This document shows, in pieces, positions 1 to 9,999 of a stretch of DNA of 64,000 nucleotides (position 1 is its first letter; every line of letters starts with the position of its first letter). Source of the stretch: Papilionanthe hookeriana x Papilionanthe teres (lineage: Eukaryota; Streptophyta; Magnoliopsida; Asparagales; Orchidaceae); contig JAKZJZ010000056.1 in the NCBI GenBank assembly GCA_022702705.1, positions 94,818 through 158,817 on the forward strand. The letters run 5' to 3'. The position numbers and the translations under genes were made by a program. The notes below the pieces were generated by a model. It ran no database searches and was not told where the DNA came from. It saw only the letters and a program-made list of their open reading frames with translations.

Positions 1-269
1 GAACTCTCACTGGGGAAAGGAAAAGGAGGTGAATTCCAAATCACATGATCTGGGGGAAATTCAACTTAGATTTCATTTTGTTTTAGTTTAAGTTTTGATG
101 TGTGAGTTTAGATTTCAATTTGAGTTTCGATTTAGATCGAAGTTTATCAAAATTAATTTAAGGGATTTGATTTGAAATGAAAAGAAAAAAAAATGGAATT
201 TTGTGGTTTTAGATGTAACATCTTCAACCTCAAAAGAAAATTGAAATGATTGGATTGAATTATTACAAT

Positions 270-1345
270 GAGAAGAGATCTCAGAGCAATGCGGTGTTGG
301 ATGTAAAATCCTTAACCTCAAAAGTTTTGATTTTGATGTATTTCAGTGCAATATGGAAAGAATCCTAAAGCAGTGCAGTCTCGGATGTAAAATCCTCAAC
401 CCAAAAAGTTTGATTTTGATGTATGTCAGTGCAATAGGGAAAGAATCCTAAAGCAGTGCAGTATCGGATGTAAAATCCTCAACCTCAAGAATTTGATTTT
501 GATGTATTTCATTGCGATAGGGAAAGGATCCTAAAGCAATGCAGTCTCGGATGTAAAATCCTTGACCCAAAGGTTTGAATTTAGATGTATTTCATTGCAA
601 TAGAGAAATAATCCTAAAGCAAAGGCAAGATCGGATGTAAAATCCTCAACCCAAAAAGTTTGATTTTGATGTATTTCAAAGGCAATAGGAAAGAATCCTA
701 AAGCAAGGCAAGATCGGATGTAAAATCCTCAACCCAAAAAGTTTGATTTTGATGTATTTCAAAGGCAACAGGGAAAGAATCCTAAAGCAAAGGCAAAGAT
801 CGGATGTAAAATCCTCAACCCAAAAAAGTTTGATTTTGATGTATTTCAAATGGAATAGGAAAGAATCCTAAAGCAATGGCAAGATCGGATGTAAAATCCT
901 CAACCCAAAAAAGTTTGATTTTGATGTATTTCAAAGGCAATAGGGAAAGAATCCTAAAGCAAAGGCAAGATCGGATGTAAAATCCTCAACCCAAAAAGTT
1001 TGATTTTGATGTATTTCAAAGGCAATAGGAAAGAATCCTAAAGCAAGGCAAAGATTGATGTAAAATCCTCAACCCAAAAAGTTTGATTTTGATGTATTTC
1101 GAGTGCAACAGGAAAGAATCCTAAAGCAAAGGCAAGATCTGATGTAAAATCCTCAACCCAAAAAGTTTGATTTTGATGTATTTCAAAGGCAATAGGAAAG
1201 AATCCTAAAGCAATGCAAAGATCGGATGTAAAATCCTCAACCTCAAGAATTTTCGATTTTGATGTATTTCAAAGGCAATAGGAAAGAATCCTAAAGCAAA
1301 GGCAAAGATCTGATGTAAAATCCTCAACCCAAAAAGTTTGATATT
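270..1345 (-). repeat. Tandem array, ~83-bp unit, 12 units (element A)
   Basis: Head-to-tail units of about 81-87 bp. On the plus strand each contains the blocks GATGTATTTCA, GAATCCTAAAGCAA and GATGTAAAATCCTCAACC. The first four units (to about 600) carry a CAGTGCAATA or CATTGCGATA type of core. The remaining eight carry a CAAAGGCAATAGG core and GGCAAGATCGG. Unit starts are regular (near 341, 425, 505, 590, 675, 757 and onward). The block lies between the ALKBH-like gene and the 3' LTR, where Ogre-type elements commonly carry tandem repeats. No coding role is apparent. Confidence 0.95.
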
Positions 1346-2221
1346 GATTGGTAATTGATTTTGCAAAGATCTGTTGTGTTGATTTGAAGAGTGTGGAATT
1401 CTGGTGTTTCGAGAATTTCATGAAAGTTGTAAAAGACTTTCATGGAAGGGAATAGATTAGGAAGGAATATGTAGATGCTTCATATCCCATTCAAGAGAGT
1501 TGATGGAAAGTTGTTGGTTTGGATTGGATACAATTCCTCGCTACTAGATCCGAATCGAAAACCTCGTGGCTCCGTGTCAATGGAATCGACCGCTTCCATC
1601 CCAGACAAGGGAGAGAGTAGAACGGATTGAATTTCAGATTTGGAAGGTTGAGTTTGAATTTAATTGAGATTTGATTTGGAATCTGGAAGAAAAAATAAAA
1701 AAAATAAAAAAAATAAAAAAAATTGAATTTGAATTTGCTTGAGATTTGATTTAACATTTATGTTGATTTTGTTTATCTTTTAATGATTCAAATTTTATTT
1801 TATCGTTTATTTAATGTTCATGTGAATTTGGTGTTCGTCATTTTTTAGATTTTTAAGGAAAGTTTTCTTTTATTCTCTTTTTTTATTTCTTTTCTGTTCT
1901 TTGTTCGAAGTTCATTTAACTTTAATGGCGTTTCCCAACTAATTTGCACAAAAGAGGTGAAGGCCAAAAATGTGACATGGTCACTTTCATTCCAATCATG
2001 TCAAGATACATCATACAACTCGATCCGGAATACATCTCATACAATCCATGTAGACTCAAAACGGACTATGTATGATCTTTGTTGGTCCATCCAAAGAAGC
2101 ATCTCGTCAAAAATCCATGTCCGAATAATGGGGTACATGGTCAATAACATCACCTTCGAAGCCATCCTCGGCAAGGATACCGTATGGATGTACATCGGAG
2201 GTGTGATATTTTCCATGTAAC
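1346..2221 (-). other. AT-rich 3' untranslated region of element A
   Basis: No gene is seen. The segment is homologous to 6,806-7,834 in B, 32,335-33,150 in C and 59,130-59,692 in E. It contains an A-rich simple repeat (about 1,687-1,722, AAAATA-like units) and degenerate GATTTGAATTTG-like short repeats. Near the gene end there is a conserved stretch around 1,945-2,220. That stretch stays open in one frame in some copies, but it lies beyond the probable ALKBH stop codon. Confidence 0.6.
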
Positions 2222-3712
2222 TCACAGCTCGTAAGGCCGAGGCTCTCTAGCTCCGGTCCGGCCGGAAATGGTAAGGTGTCTTCCCGTCTTCCATCCTTCC
2301 GAAAGTAACCGAGATCCGCTTCACCGGTACTCCCGGTATGCAATGCTGAGCGATATCCGCTCCGTTGCCCTTCGCATCATGACGGAACCTACCGAGTAAA
2401 GGTATCTTCACCGGCCCTCGGAACTCACCCGGGCCTCGCTATCCGGAGGTCGATCCGAACATGATGTTACACTCGTTCGAGAAAGAGACCGTGCGTAAAG
2501 GTCCGACAAAGTCGTGGTGATCTATGTGTGGGGGTATGCAACACCCCGTTTGTAGATGTTGATAATGCAACTATTGAGTATGCAACCGCCGGCAGCACTC
2601 TCCATGTTATCAATCTCTTAACCATTCTCTCGATGACTAATGGCATCGGATCCACTCGCCCATGACGGAGTATTCCCGTGGGTTTCCTTCCTGTCTTCCG
2701 CAAAGTTGTAACAACGATCCGCATCAGTATTGTGATTCTTCCCTTCCCCGGCATCCATCTCCGGGTTCCGAGTATGTGTTTTCCTCAGCGGCCCGCTCGG
2801 CCCATTCTTTTCAAATCCCGGATGCAATCCACGATTTGCCGTTGTTCATACTCCGAGAATACGTCCGTATGTAGCTCGAGGCCCTCTAGTATATCGATTC
2901 TTCTCGCTCTAATTCTCTCGAAGTATTCAAAGGTTTTCTTTTCAACATTCTCGCATTCTCTCCAGCTTCGTATTCCGAATGATCTCGCAGATGGCGAGGC
3001 CTCGGTAACATATTGTGGGATATACGGTTCAATCCCTTCACGTTCTCCCCGCATACCTCGGCTCCTCGTGATGATGCCTCGTCGGGACATCCCCCGGGTC
3101 TGCTTCGCAACAAGGTCATGCATAACCGGTGGTTCTATCCCGCGGCGTGGTAACCTTCTTCTTCCGATCTTCCGGGGATTTCCTCGGTCCTTTCGTTATC
3201 CTAGAGCCGGCCTCCTTTCTTCAGTGTTCCCGGTGAACCGGTGTCCTCGAAGTGTATGTACCGGCATTAGCAATCGTTTCGTCGCGCTCGGTCCGCAGCC
3301 TAGTTTTGTTAACATCTTACTGATACGGCGATTCTTATTTCTTCGTTGCGTTGTCGCGAGAGTAGCTCTTCGAACTTCCCGAGTATCTCGCGGGCGCGGC
3401 GCCGACAAGCTCGCCCTCCGCCGTAGCAACTACAGCATTTCATTTTCTTGTCTTCTTTATTGTTTGCTTTTCTTTCTTGTCGCCGGATCGGTGGCTCGGG
3501 CCACCCACTTTCATCACCGTCTCGCCCGGCAGCTTCTTCTCATCAACCGGGACCCGCCTACTTTCCTCGTACCGTAGGCCCGCCGGTGCGAAATCCGAGT
3601 CAATCTCGATTATCGCTCCATCTTTCACCCTCTTTTCATCGAGTGCAAGGCTTACGCCATTCTTAAAGTTCAGGACCAACCGCCCGTTCGACATTTCCCC
3701 GCGAAAAGACAA
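2222..3712 (-). pseudogene. ALKBH9/10-like 2OG-Fe(II) dioxygenase carried by element A (frameshifted)
   Basis: About 495 codons, starting at the ATG at 3,710-3,712 (protein start MSFRGEMSNG; the ATG of MSNG is shared with the other copies) and ending at TGA 2,222-2,224. The first ~200 residues are basic and unrecognised. The C-terminal ~260 residues match the AlkB domain of plant ALKBH9/ALKBH10, RNA m6A demethylases. In order I see ILEGLELHTDVFSEYEQ, MPGKGRITI, DPMPLVI, the Fe-binding H-I-D (H codon 2,526-2,528, D codon 2,520-2,522) followed by HHDF, then A-Q-H-C with the third Fe ligand (His codon 2,343-2,345) and the KRISVTF arginine motif. At least four 1-bp shifts break the frame, several at former CTG/CAG sites (for example 2,793). 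It follows integrase in the same orientation. Family and fold are clear. Activity cannot be judged from a broken frame. Confidence 0.85.
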
Positions 3713-3920
3713 GGAAAAGGATCGTGGGTCGTACTAAGAACAAGAACATTAAGAAAATGTTTATTAAAGACATTTTTTTATTACTTCGTATTTTTAAATT
3801 TAGCAGAATGAAGTAGGATAAGATCGTGAAAGAGATTTTGATTTGGAAAAGAAAACAAGGAAAACTTAATTATCATAACTTTATTTATTTTAGCACATTT
3901 TATCATTTTTTGGTTCGGAC
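3713..3920 (-). other. Integrase-ALKBH spacer (element A)
   Basis: About 200 bp of AT-rich sequence separate the integrase stop from the ALKBH start. The sense strand has a pyrimidine-rich tract (CCTTTTCCTTGTCTTTTCGC) just before the ALKBH start. The same arrangement occurs in C (30,632-30,864) and E (61,140-61,370). It could hold an internal promoter, a splice acceptor or a translation signal; none is proven by sequence. Confidence 0.5.
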
Positions 3921-4950
3921 CCAATCATAAGTAATTACTTCGCCCGTGTTTCTTAGGGATGAAGAATTCATTCCTTCGAAACATCGTGTAGCGTAATACT
4001 TTTTCAAGTATCGTCCGTCGATCGGAAGCATGTGTCGTTCTCCCCGGCAATTCACTAGCCGGTAGAACCTCCCGAGTATACCGCTTCAACCACAAACGGT
4101 CCTTCCCAAGTGGGTTCAAATTTTCCTCCTATCTCGCGATGTGCAAGAATAGGTCTCTCGAGAACAAGAACTAAGTCACCAACTTTCAAGGCTCTCGGCG
4201 GACCCGCTTGTCATGGGCTCGAACCATCTTAGCTCGGTATAGTTCTAAATTCCGTTGCGCCGCAAGTCTTTTCCCTTCCAAGCTTTCTAATTCTTCGAGT
4301 CGTAATTTGGCGTTCTCTTCCGTCGCGATTTTATTTGCAACTCGCAATTCGAGTGAAGGAAGCCGAACCTCTAAAGGTAACACTCGCTCGGACCCATACA
4401 CCGCAGCGTAAGGTGTAGCTTCGAGTAGGAGTTCGAAGGTTGTCCGGTAGGCCCATAAGGCTTCTAACAACTTCTCGTGCCAATTTCTCTTATTATCGTC
4501 CAAAGTTTTCTTTAAAATTTGAACGAGAGTTTTATTAAAAGCCTTAGCGAGGCCGTTTGCTCTCGGGTAGTAAATTGTCGAGTATCGCCGCCGATTCCGT
4601 GTCTCTCGACAAAATTGTCGATTTGTGTGCTTCCGAATGCCGACCCATTATCCGAGATGATTCTCGCACGGCACTCCGAAATGGTAGAAAACTCGATTCT
4701 CGAAAACTCGTAAGCACTCGGTGTGCTTTCACTTCTCTAAGTGGAACCGCCTCCGCCCACTCGGAAAAGTAATCCGTAGCCGCAAGAATGAAGCGATGTC
4801 CTTTCAAGATGGTGGTTCTATCGGACCCACTATATCCGTGCCCCAACATTCAAATGGCCACGACGCAATTGTCGGATGTAAGCACATTTGGAGGTCAGTG
4901 TAGAACCACCCGTGCACTTGGCATCGGTGACAGCCTTCGGCGATTTTCAA
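3921..4950 (-). pseudogene. Integrase, C-terminal two thirds (element A)
   Basis: Blocks of a Tat-type Ty3 integrase. The catalytic core begins with GTDIVGPI, whose first catalytic Asp is intact here, then GHRFILAATDYFSEWAEA and ISDNGSAFGS (second Asp). The C-terminal part has WHEKLLEALWAYRTTF, YGSE, and a tail ending RRNEFFIP. The zinc-finger N terminus is missing because the copy is cut near 4,950, where the sequence changes to element B. Several indels break the frame. The tail is followed after ~200 bp by the ALKBH-like gene. Confidence 0.8.
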
Positions 4951-4960
4951 CCTGTAGGCG

Positions 4961-5118
4961 CCAAGTTTCATGGAGTTTACAGGAGTTTAGAAGTGGTTTG
5001 AATTTCTAAAAGGTGGGTCCCAATTCTAGTCCCCTAAGATAGTCAAAGGAAAAGCTTAAGGCTAGATCCTAAGCACTAAAAAGAAGGAGAGAAGACCTCA
5101 TCAAAAATGAGGTCAACA
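4961..5118 (-). mobile_element. Remnant of element B 3' LTR (element-5' end only)
   Basis: Matches the terminal 158 bp of LTR1 (to 24,208), of LTR2 (to 48,314) and of LTR3 (to 57,877), ending in GGTCAACA. In element orientation this is the TGTTGACCTC start of the LTR. The other ~7.3 kb are gone, replaced by integrase of element A. The terminal hairpin (GACCTCAT arms, about 5,094-5,114) is intact. Confidence 0.85.
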
Positions 5119-5544
5119 AATGGACCCCCAATAAGTGTGGTGAGCTGACGGAGCACACCGCGCGTATTGGTGTTGACCGAAGCGATCAGCAAAACCAACA
5201 CAGATGTCCAAGTAACAAACTTAGGACGAAGTAGAAGAGTTTCCGCTGGGGAGTGTCAAGTATATCTCTGAAACTGGAGATTCCTGAACTCTCCCCGGGG
5301 AAAGGAAAAGGAGGTGAATTCCAAATCACATGATCTGGGGGAATTTCAATTTAGATTTCATTTTGTTTTAGTTTAAGTTTTGATGTGTGAGTTTAGATTT
5401 CAATTTGGAGTTCCGATTTAGATTGAAGTTTATCAAAATTAATTTGAAGGGATTTGATTCGAAATGAAAATTGGAATTTCGAGGTTTTAGATGTAACATC
5501 TTCAACCCCAAAAGAAGATCGAATCAATTGGATTGGATCATTAC
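5119..5544 (-). other. Element B 3' untranslated region next to the LTR, with candidate polypurine tract
   Basis: No gene. Immediately inside the LTR end, the element strand reads TTATTGGGGGTCCATT before TGTTGACC (here at about 5,119-5,134), the best candidate for the polypurine tract. It is conserved in E (57,878-57,893) and in weaker form in C (35,208-35,223). The rest is a conserved, moderately GC-rich stretch that also opens the window at position 1. Confidence 0.5.
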
Positions 5545-6805
5545 AACGAGGAAAGATCTCGTAGTAATGCGGTATTGGATGTAAAATCCTTAACTCTAAG
5601 AGTTTGAATTTGATGTATTTCATCGCTGTAGGGAAAGAATCCTAAAGCAGAAGCAGCCTCTGATGTAAAATCCTTAACCCCATGAATTTGATATCGATGT
5701 ATTTCAAAGGCAATAGGAAAGAATCCTAAAGCAAAAGCAAGATTGGATGTAAAATCCTCAACCCAAAAAGTTTGATATTGATGTATTTCAAAGGCAATAG
5801 GGAAAGAATCCTAAAGCAAATGCAAAGATTGGATGTAAAATCCTCAACCTCAAGAATTTGATATCGATGTATTTCAAAGGCAATAGGGAAAGAATCCTAA
5901 AGCAAAGGCAAAGATCGGATGTAAAATCCTCAACCCAAAAAGTTTGATATCGATGTATTTCAAAGGCAACAGGGAAAGAATCCTAAAGCAAAGGCAAGAT
6001 CGGATGTAAAATCCTCAACCCAAAAAGTTTGATTTTGATGTATTTCAAAGGCAATAGTGGAAAGAATCCTAAAGCAAAGGCAAGATCGAAGTAAAATCCT
6101 CAACCTCAAGAATTTGATATCGATGTATTTCAAAGGCAATAGGAAAGAATCCTAAAGCAAAGGCAAGATCTGATGTAAAATCCTCAACCCAAAAATTTTG
6201 ATTTTGATGTATTTCAAAGGCAATAGTGGAAAGAATCCTAAAGCAAAGGCAAGATTGATGTAAAATCCTCAACCTCAAGAAGTCGATATTGATGTATTTC
6301 AAAGGCACATGAGAAAGAATCCTAAAGCAAAGGCAAAGATGGGATGTAAAATCCTCAACCCAAAAAGTTTGATTTTGATGTATTTCAAAGGCAATAGTGG
6401 AAAGAATCCTAAAGCAAAGGCAAGATTGATGTAAAATCCTCAACCTCAAGAATTTGATATTGATGTATTTCAAAGGCAACAGGAAAGAATCCTAAAGCAA
6501 AGGCAAGATTTGATGTAAAATCCTCAACCCAAAAAGTTTGATTTTGATGTATTTCAAAGGCAATAGGAAAGAATCCTAAAGCAAAGGCAAGATCGTATGT
6601 AAAATCCTCAACCCAAAAAGTTTGATTTTGATGTATTTCAAAGGCAATAGTGGAAAGAATCCTAAAGCAAGCAGCAAGATTGGATGTAAAATCCTCAACC
6701 CAAAAAGTTTGATTTTGATGTATTTCAAAGGCAATAAGGAAAGAATCCTAAAGCAAAGGCAAGATCGGATGTAAAATCCTCAACCTCAAGAATTTGATAT
6801 CGATG
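5545..6805 (-). repeat. Tandem array, ~83-bp unit, about 14 units (element B)
   Basis: Same unit as in element A and at the same place. The units next to the LTR resemble the CATTGCGATA type; the rest are nearly uniform copies of the CAAAGGCAATAGG type. Unit length varies between about 81 and 88 bp through small indels (AAGG versus AAAGG, ATAGG versus ATAGTGG). A 136-codon open stretch at 6,069-6,479 on the minus strand is only the repeat read in an open frame. Confidence 0.95.
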
Positions 6806-7834
6806 GGTAATCGATTTTGCAAAGATTTGTAGTGTTGATTCGAAGAGTGTGGAATTTTGGTGTTTCGAGAATTTCATGAAAGTTGTAAAAGACTTTCATG
6901 GAAGGGAATAGATTTGGAAGGAATATGTAGATGCTTCATATCCCATTCAAAAGAGTTGATGGAAAGTTGCTGGTTTGGATTGGATACAATTCCTCGCCAC
7001 TAGATCCGAATCGAAAACCTCGTGGCTCCGTGTCAATGGAATCGACCGCTTCCATCCCGTACAAGGGAGAGAGTAGAATGGATCGAATTTCGCATTTGGA
7101 AGGTCGAGTTTGAATTTAATCGAGATTTTATTCGACTCGGAAAAAATTGAATTTGAATTTGATCGAGATTCGATTTGAGATCCGGAAGATCGAATTCGAA
7201 ATTCGATCGAGATTCGAAATCTGGAAAGATTGAATTCGAGATTCGATTTAGATTTGATTTGAAATTTGGAAGATCAAATTTGAAATTCGATCGAGATCGG
7301 ACTTGAAATTCGATCGAGAATTTGATTTGTGATTTGTCGAGAATTTGATTCGAGATTCGATTTAACATTTATGTTGATTTTGTTTATCTTTTAATGATTC
7401 AAATTTTATTTTATCGTTTATTTAATGTTCATGTGAATTTGGTGTTCGTCATTTTTAGATTTTCAAGAAAAGTTTTCTTTTATTCTCTTTTTTTTATTTC
7501 TTTTCTATTCATCTGTTCGAAGTTCATTTAACTTTAATGGCGTTTCCCTACTAATTTGCACAAAAGAGGTGAAGGCCAAAAATGTGACATGGTCACTTTC
7601 ATTCCAATCATGTCGAAGATACATCATACAACTCGATCTCGGAATACATCTCATACAATCCATGTAGACTCAAAACGGACTATGTATGATCTTCGTCGAT
7701 CCATCAAAAGAAGCATCCGTCAAAAATCCATGTCCGAATAGTGGGGTACATGGTCAATAACATCACCTTCCAAGCCATCCTCGGCAAGGATACCGTATGG
7801 ATGTACATCGGAGGTGTGATATTTTCCATGTAAC
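6806..7834 (-). other. AT-rich 3' untranslated region of element B with short-period repeats
   Basis: No gene. 6,830-7,080 is closely similar to 1,370-1,625 in A. From about 7,080 to 7,370 runs a degenerate 30-40 bp repetition of GAATTTGAAATTCGATCGAGATT-like pieces, longer here than in A. 7,370-7,550 is pyrimidine-rich on the plus strand and conserved in all copies. Confidence 0.6.
7080..7370. repeat. Degenerate short tandem repeat (GATTCGA/AATTTGA-rich)
   Basis: Repeated phrases such as GATCGAGATTCGA, AAATTCGATCGAGA and GGAAGATCGAATT recur every 30-40 bp with many changes. Shorter relatives are at 1,620-1,760 (A), 32,800-32,930 (C, reversed) and 59,130-59,225 (E). The expansion differs from copy to copy, which suggests slippage. 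Confidence 0.6.
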
Positions 7835-9035
7835 TCACAGACTCGTAAGGCCGGAGGCTCTCTAGCTCGTGTCCGCCGGAAATGGTAAGGTGTCTTCCCG
7901 TCGTCCATCCTTCCGAAAGTAACCGAGATCCGCTTCACCGGTACTCCCGGTATGCAATGCTTAGCGATATCCGCTCCGTTGCCCTTCAGCATCATGACGG
8001 AACCTACCGGTAAAGGTATCTTCACCGGCCCTCGGAACTCACCCGGGCCTCGCTATCCGGAGGTCGCATCCGAACATGATGTTACACTCGTTCAGAAAGA
8101 GATCGTGCAGTAAAGGTCCGACAAAGTCGTGGTGATCTATGTGCGGCCGTATGCAACACCCCGTTTGTAGATGTTGATAATGCAACTATCGGGTATGCAA
8201 TCTGCCGGCAGTACCCTCCATGTTATCAATCTCTTTACCATTCTCTCGATGACTAATGGCATCGGATCCACTCGCCCATGACGAGTATTCCCGTGGGTTT
8301 CCTTCCCGTCTTCAACAAAGTTGTAGCAAGATCCGCATCGTATTGTGATTCTTCCCTTCCCTGGCATCCATCTCCGGGGTTCTGAGTATGTGTTTTCCCT
8401 CAGGCGGCCTGCTCGGCCCATCTTTTTCAAATCCCGGATGCAATCCACAATTTTCTGTTGTTCATACTCTGAGAATACGTCTGTATGTAGCTCGAGGCCC
8501 TTTAGTATATTGATTCTTCTGCCTTTAATTCTCTCGAAGTATTCAAAGGTTTTCTTTTCAACATTCTGCATTCTCTCCAGCTCGTATTCCGGAATGATCC
8601 GCAGATGGCGAGGCCTTGTGACATATTGTGGGATATACGGTTCAATCCCTTCACGTTCTCCCCGCATACCTCGGCTCCTCGGGATGATGCTCCGTCGGAC
8701 ATCCCCGGGCTGCTTCGCAACAAGGTCATGCATCACCGGTGGTTCTATCCGGTGGCGTGGTAGCCTTCTTTCTTCCGATCTTTGTGAGATTTCCCCGGTC
8801 CTTTCCGTTATCCTAGGAGCTAGCCTCCTTCTTCAGTTCCCGGTGAACCGTGTCCTCGAAGTGTATGTACCGGCAGAGAGCAATCGTTTCGTCGCGCCGG
8901 TCCGCAGCCTAATTTTGTTAACATCTTACTGATACGGCGATTCTTATTTCTTCGTTGCGTTGCCGCGAGAGTAGCTCTTCGAACTTCCCGAGTATCCGTG
9001 GGCTCCTGCGCCGACAAGCCCGCCCTCCGCCGTAG
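7835..9035 (-). pseudogene. ALKBH9/10-like dioxygenase of element B, N terminus deleted
   Basis: Best preserved copy of the domain. One open stretch of 199 codons (8,137-8,736) runs through the whole middle, from a basic region (VMHDLVAKQ) through KKTFEYFERI, ILKGLELHTDVFSEYEQQ, RGKGRITI-type glycine-rich turn, DPMPLVIERM and IINIYK. A 1-bp shift follows just before the Fe-binding H-I-D (H 8,141-8,143; D 8,135-8,137). The next open stretch carries IPLPVGSVMML, NGADIAKHC (third Fe ligand, His 7,956-7,958) and VPVKRISVTF. The probable stop is TGA at 7,835-7,837. The first ~90 codons are lost in the deletion that also removed integrase. Resemblance to plant ALKBH9/10 extends along the whole domain. 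Frameshifts here are few and near CTG/CAG sites. Confidence 0.87.
9031..9035. other. Deletion junction with 5-bp microhomology (CGTAG)
   Basis: Left of the junction the sequence follows the ALKBH gene (A continues CGTAGCAAC near 3,422; E at 60,878). Right of it the sequence follows the RNase H-integrase linker (E GCGTAGACGC near 62,579). CGTAG is common to both parents. Relative to E, about 1.70 kb is missing, covering integrase and the ALKBH 5' end. Confidence 0.8.
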
Positions 9036-9999
9036 ACGCAGTTCTTTTCGATCCGATGGGCCAGCGACCTATCGTCCGGTAGCTTTCCCGTTTGCAGTGT
9101 ATTCTATTAATGGCCGTCGCCAATCTTCTCGTGTTTTCCGTCACCGCCGCAACTCGATCCTTTTTCTTTTTCTCGATTTATGTATTGTGTCTATGTCGAG
9201 CCGTGATAGGACCCGACGTCCGTGAACCGACACTTCTATCGATTCATCTTGCAAACATGCAAATTCTTTTGCGAGACGGCTAAAGCATCCGCTAAAGCAT
9301 TTTCTTTCTCGGGAATTTTGTAGATCGTCACATTCGGAATCTGTTCCAACAACCGTATGACATACCGGAAGTATTGCTCGAGTCTCGTCTTTAAAATTCT
9401 ATACCGTCCTGCGATCCGTTGAATGATTAACCGTGAATCCCCGTAGATGTTGATGTCTCGTTATCCCCATTCGGATAGTTAATTCCAACTCCCGTTATAA
9501 GGGCTTCATATTCTCGCTTCATTATTTGTACACGGTTCTGTTAAGTGGTAGGAGTATCTTAACATTCCCCGCTCCGGCGTTATAAAGATTAATCCGATTC
9601 CTGCCTTACCAGGCACTATCACTTGCGATTCTTCGTCTTTGTGTGCTGAAGATGCTCCGTCGAAATATAATTCCCAACATCGATCATCAGGGTCTTCTAG
9701 ATTCATTATTTGTTCATCTAGCGTATCGTCATCGAGAGGAGATTCGGCCGCAAAGGGTGTGCCGCGAGGAAGTCTCGCTAAGACTTGTCCCTTTACGGCA
9801 CGAAGAGGCATGAAAGTTATATCGAATTGCAATAATATCATCGACCATCCGGCAAGTCTCGCCGAAAGTGTCTGACGAGTCATCAAGTATCGCAATGGAT
9901 TAAATTTCGAGATCAAGTCGACCTTATGAGAAAGCATGTAGTGCCCGAGCTTTCGAGCGGCGAAGATCGTGGCCAAACAATGCTTTTCAATTGTAGGAT
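9036..9999 (-). pseudogene. RT-linked and archaeal-type RNase H domains (element B)
   Basis: After RT comes the connection/RNase H segment (YYLSRRLLP-like, HYMLSHKVDLISKFNPLRYL, FDITF, KGQVLA). It is followed by the second, archaeal-type RNase H typical of Tat elements: CWELYFDGASS (first Asp), CTNNEA(E)YEAL (Glu), a damaged GDS block and ALADALA (last Asp). The domain degrades the RNA strand during reverse transcription. The best open stretch is 9,506-9,976 (156 codons); the C-terminal half is frameshifted near 9,500. It ends at the deletion junction instead of leading into integrase. Confidence 0.82.

Larger units (their letters stand above)
1..4960 (-). mobile_element. Element A: 3' part of a Tat/Ogre-type Ty3 retrotransposon
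   Basis: Read on the minus strand it holds integrase, then the ALKBH-like gene, an AT-rich 3' untranslated part and a tandem array. The window begins inside the 3' untranslated region: the first bases match B near 5,286 and E near 58,040. The 3' LTR must lie to the left of the window. The 5' half is missing, because integrase is cut near 4,950 and the sequence changes there to the 3' end of element B. The gene order equals that of C and E, so A belongs to the same family. Confidence 0.85.

Noticed and set aside
270..1345. CRISPR-like regular repeats
   Set aside because: Units are contiguous with no unique spacers, in a plant retrotransposon 3' region; a tandem satellite-like array explains them.
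2678..3577. 299-codon open frame on the plus strand
   Set aside because: It is antisense to the ALKBH-like gene of element A; its text has no family resemblance and the sense strand explains the conservation. The same holds for 60,593-61,327 and 8,345-8,932.
2222..3712. ALKBH gene as an ordinary host gene next to transposons
   Set aside because: Four copies share the same place after integrase and before the array, have no introns, and lie inside collinear retrotransposon sequence on either strand.
6069..6479. 136-codon open frame within the tandem array, and similar ones at 33,792-34,120 and 58,408-58,907
   Set aside because: They arise because the repeat unit is near a multiple of three and lacks stops in one frame. 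Translation is a ~28-residue repeat with no start or conservation of frame between arrays.
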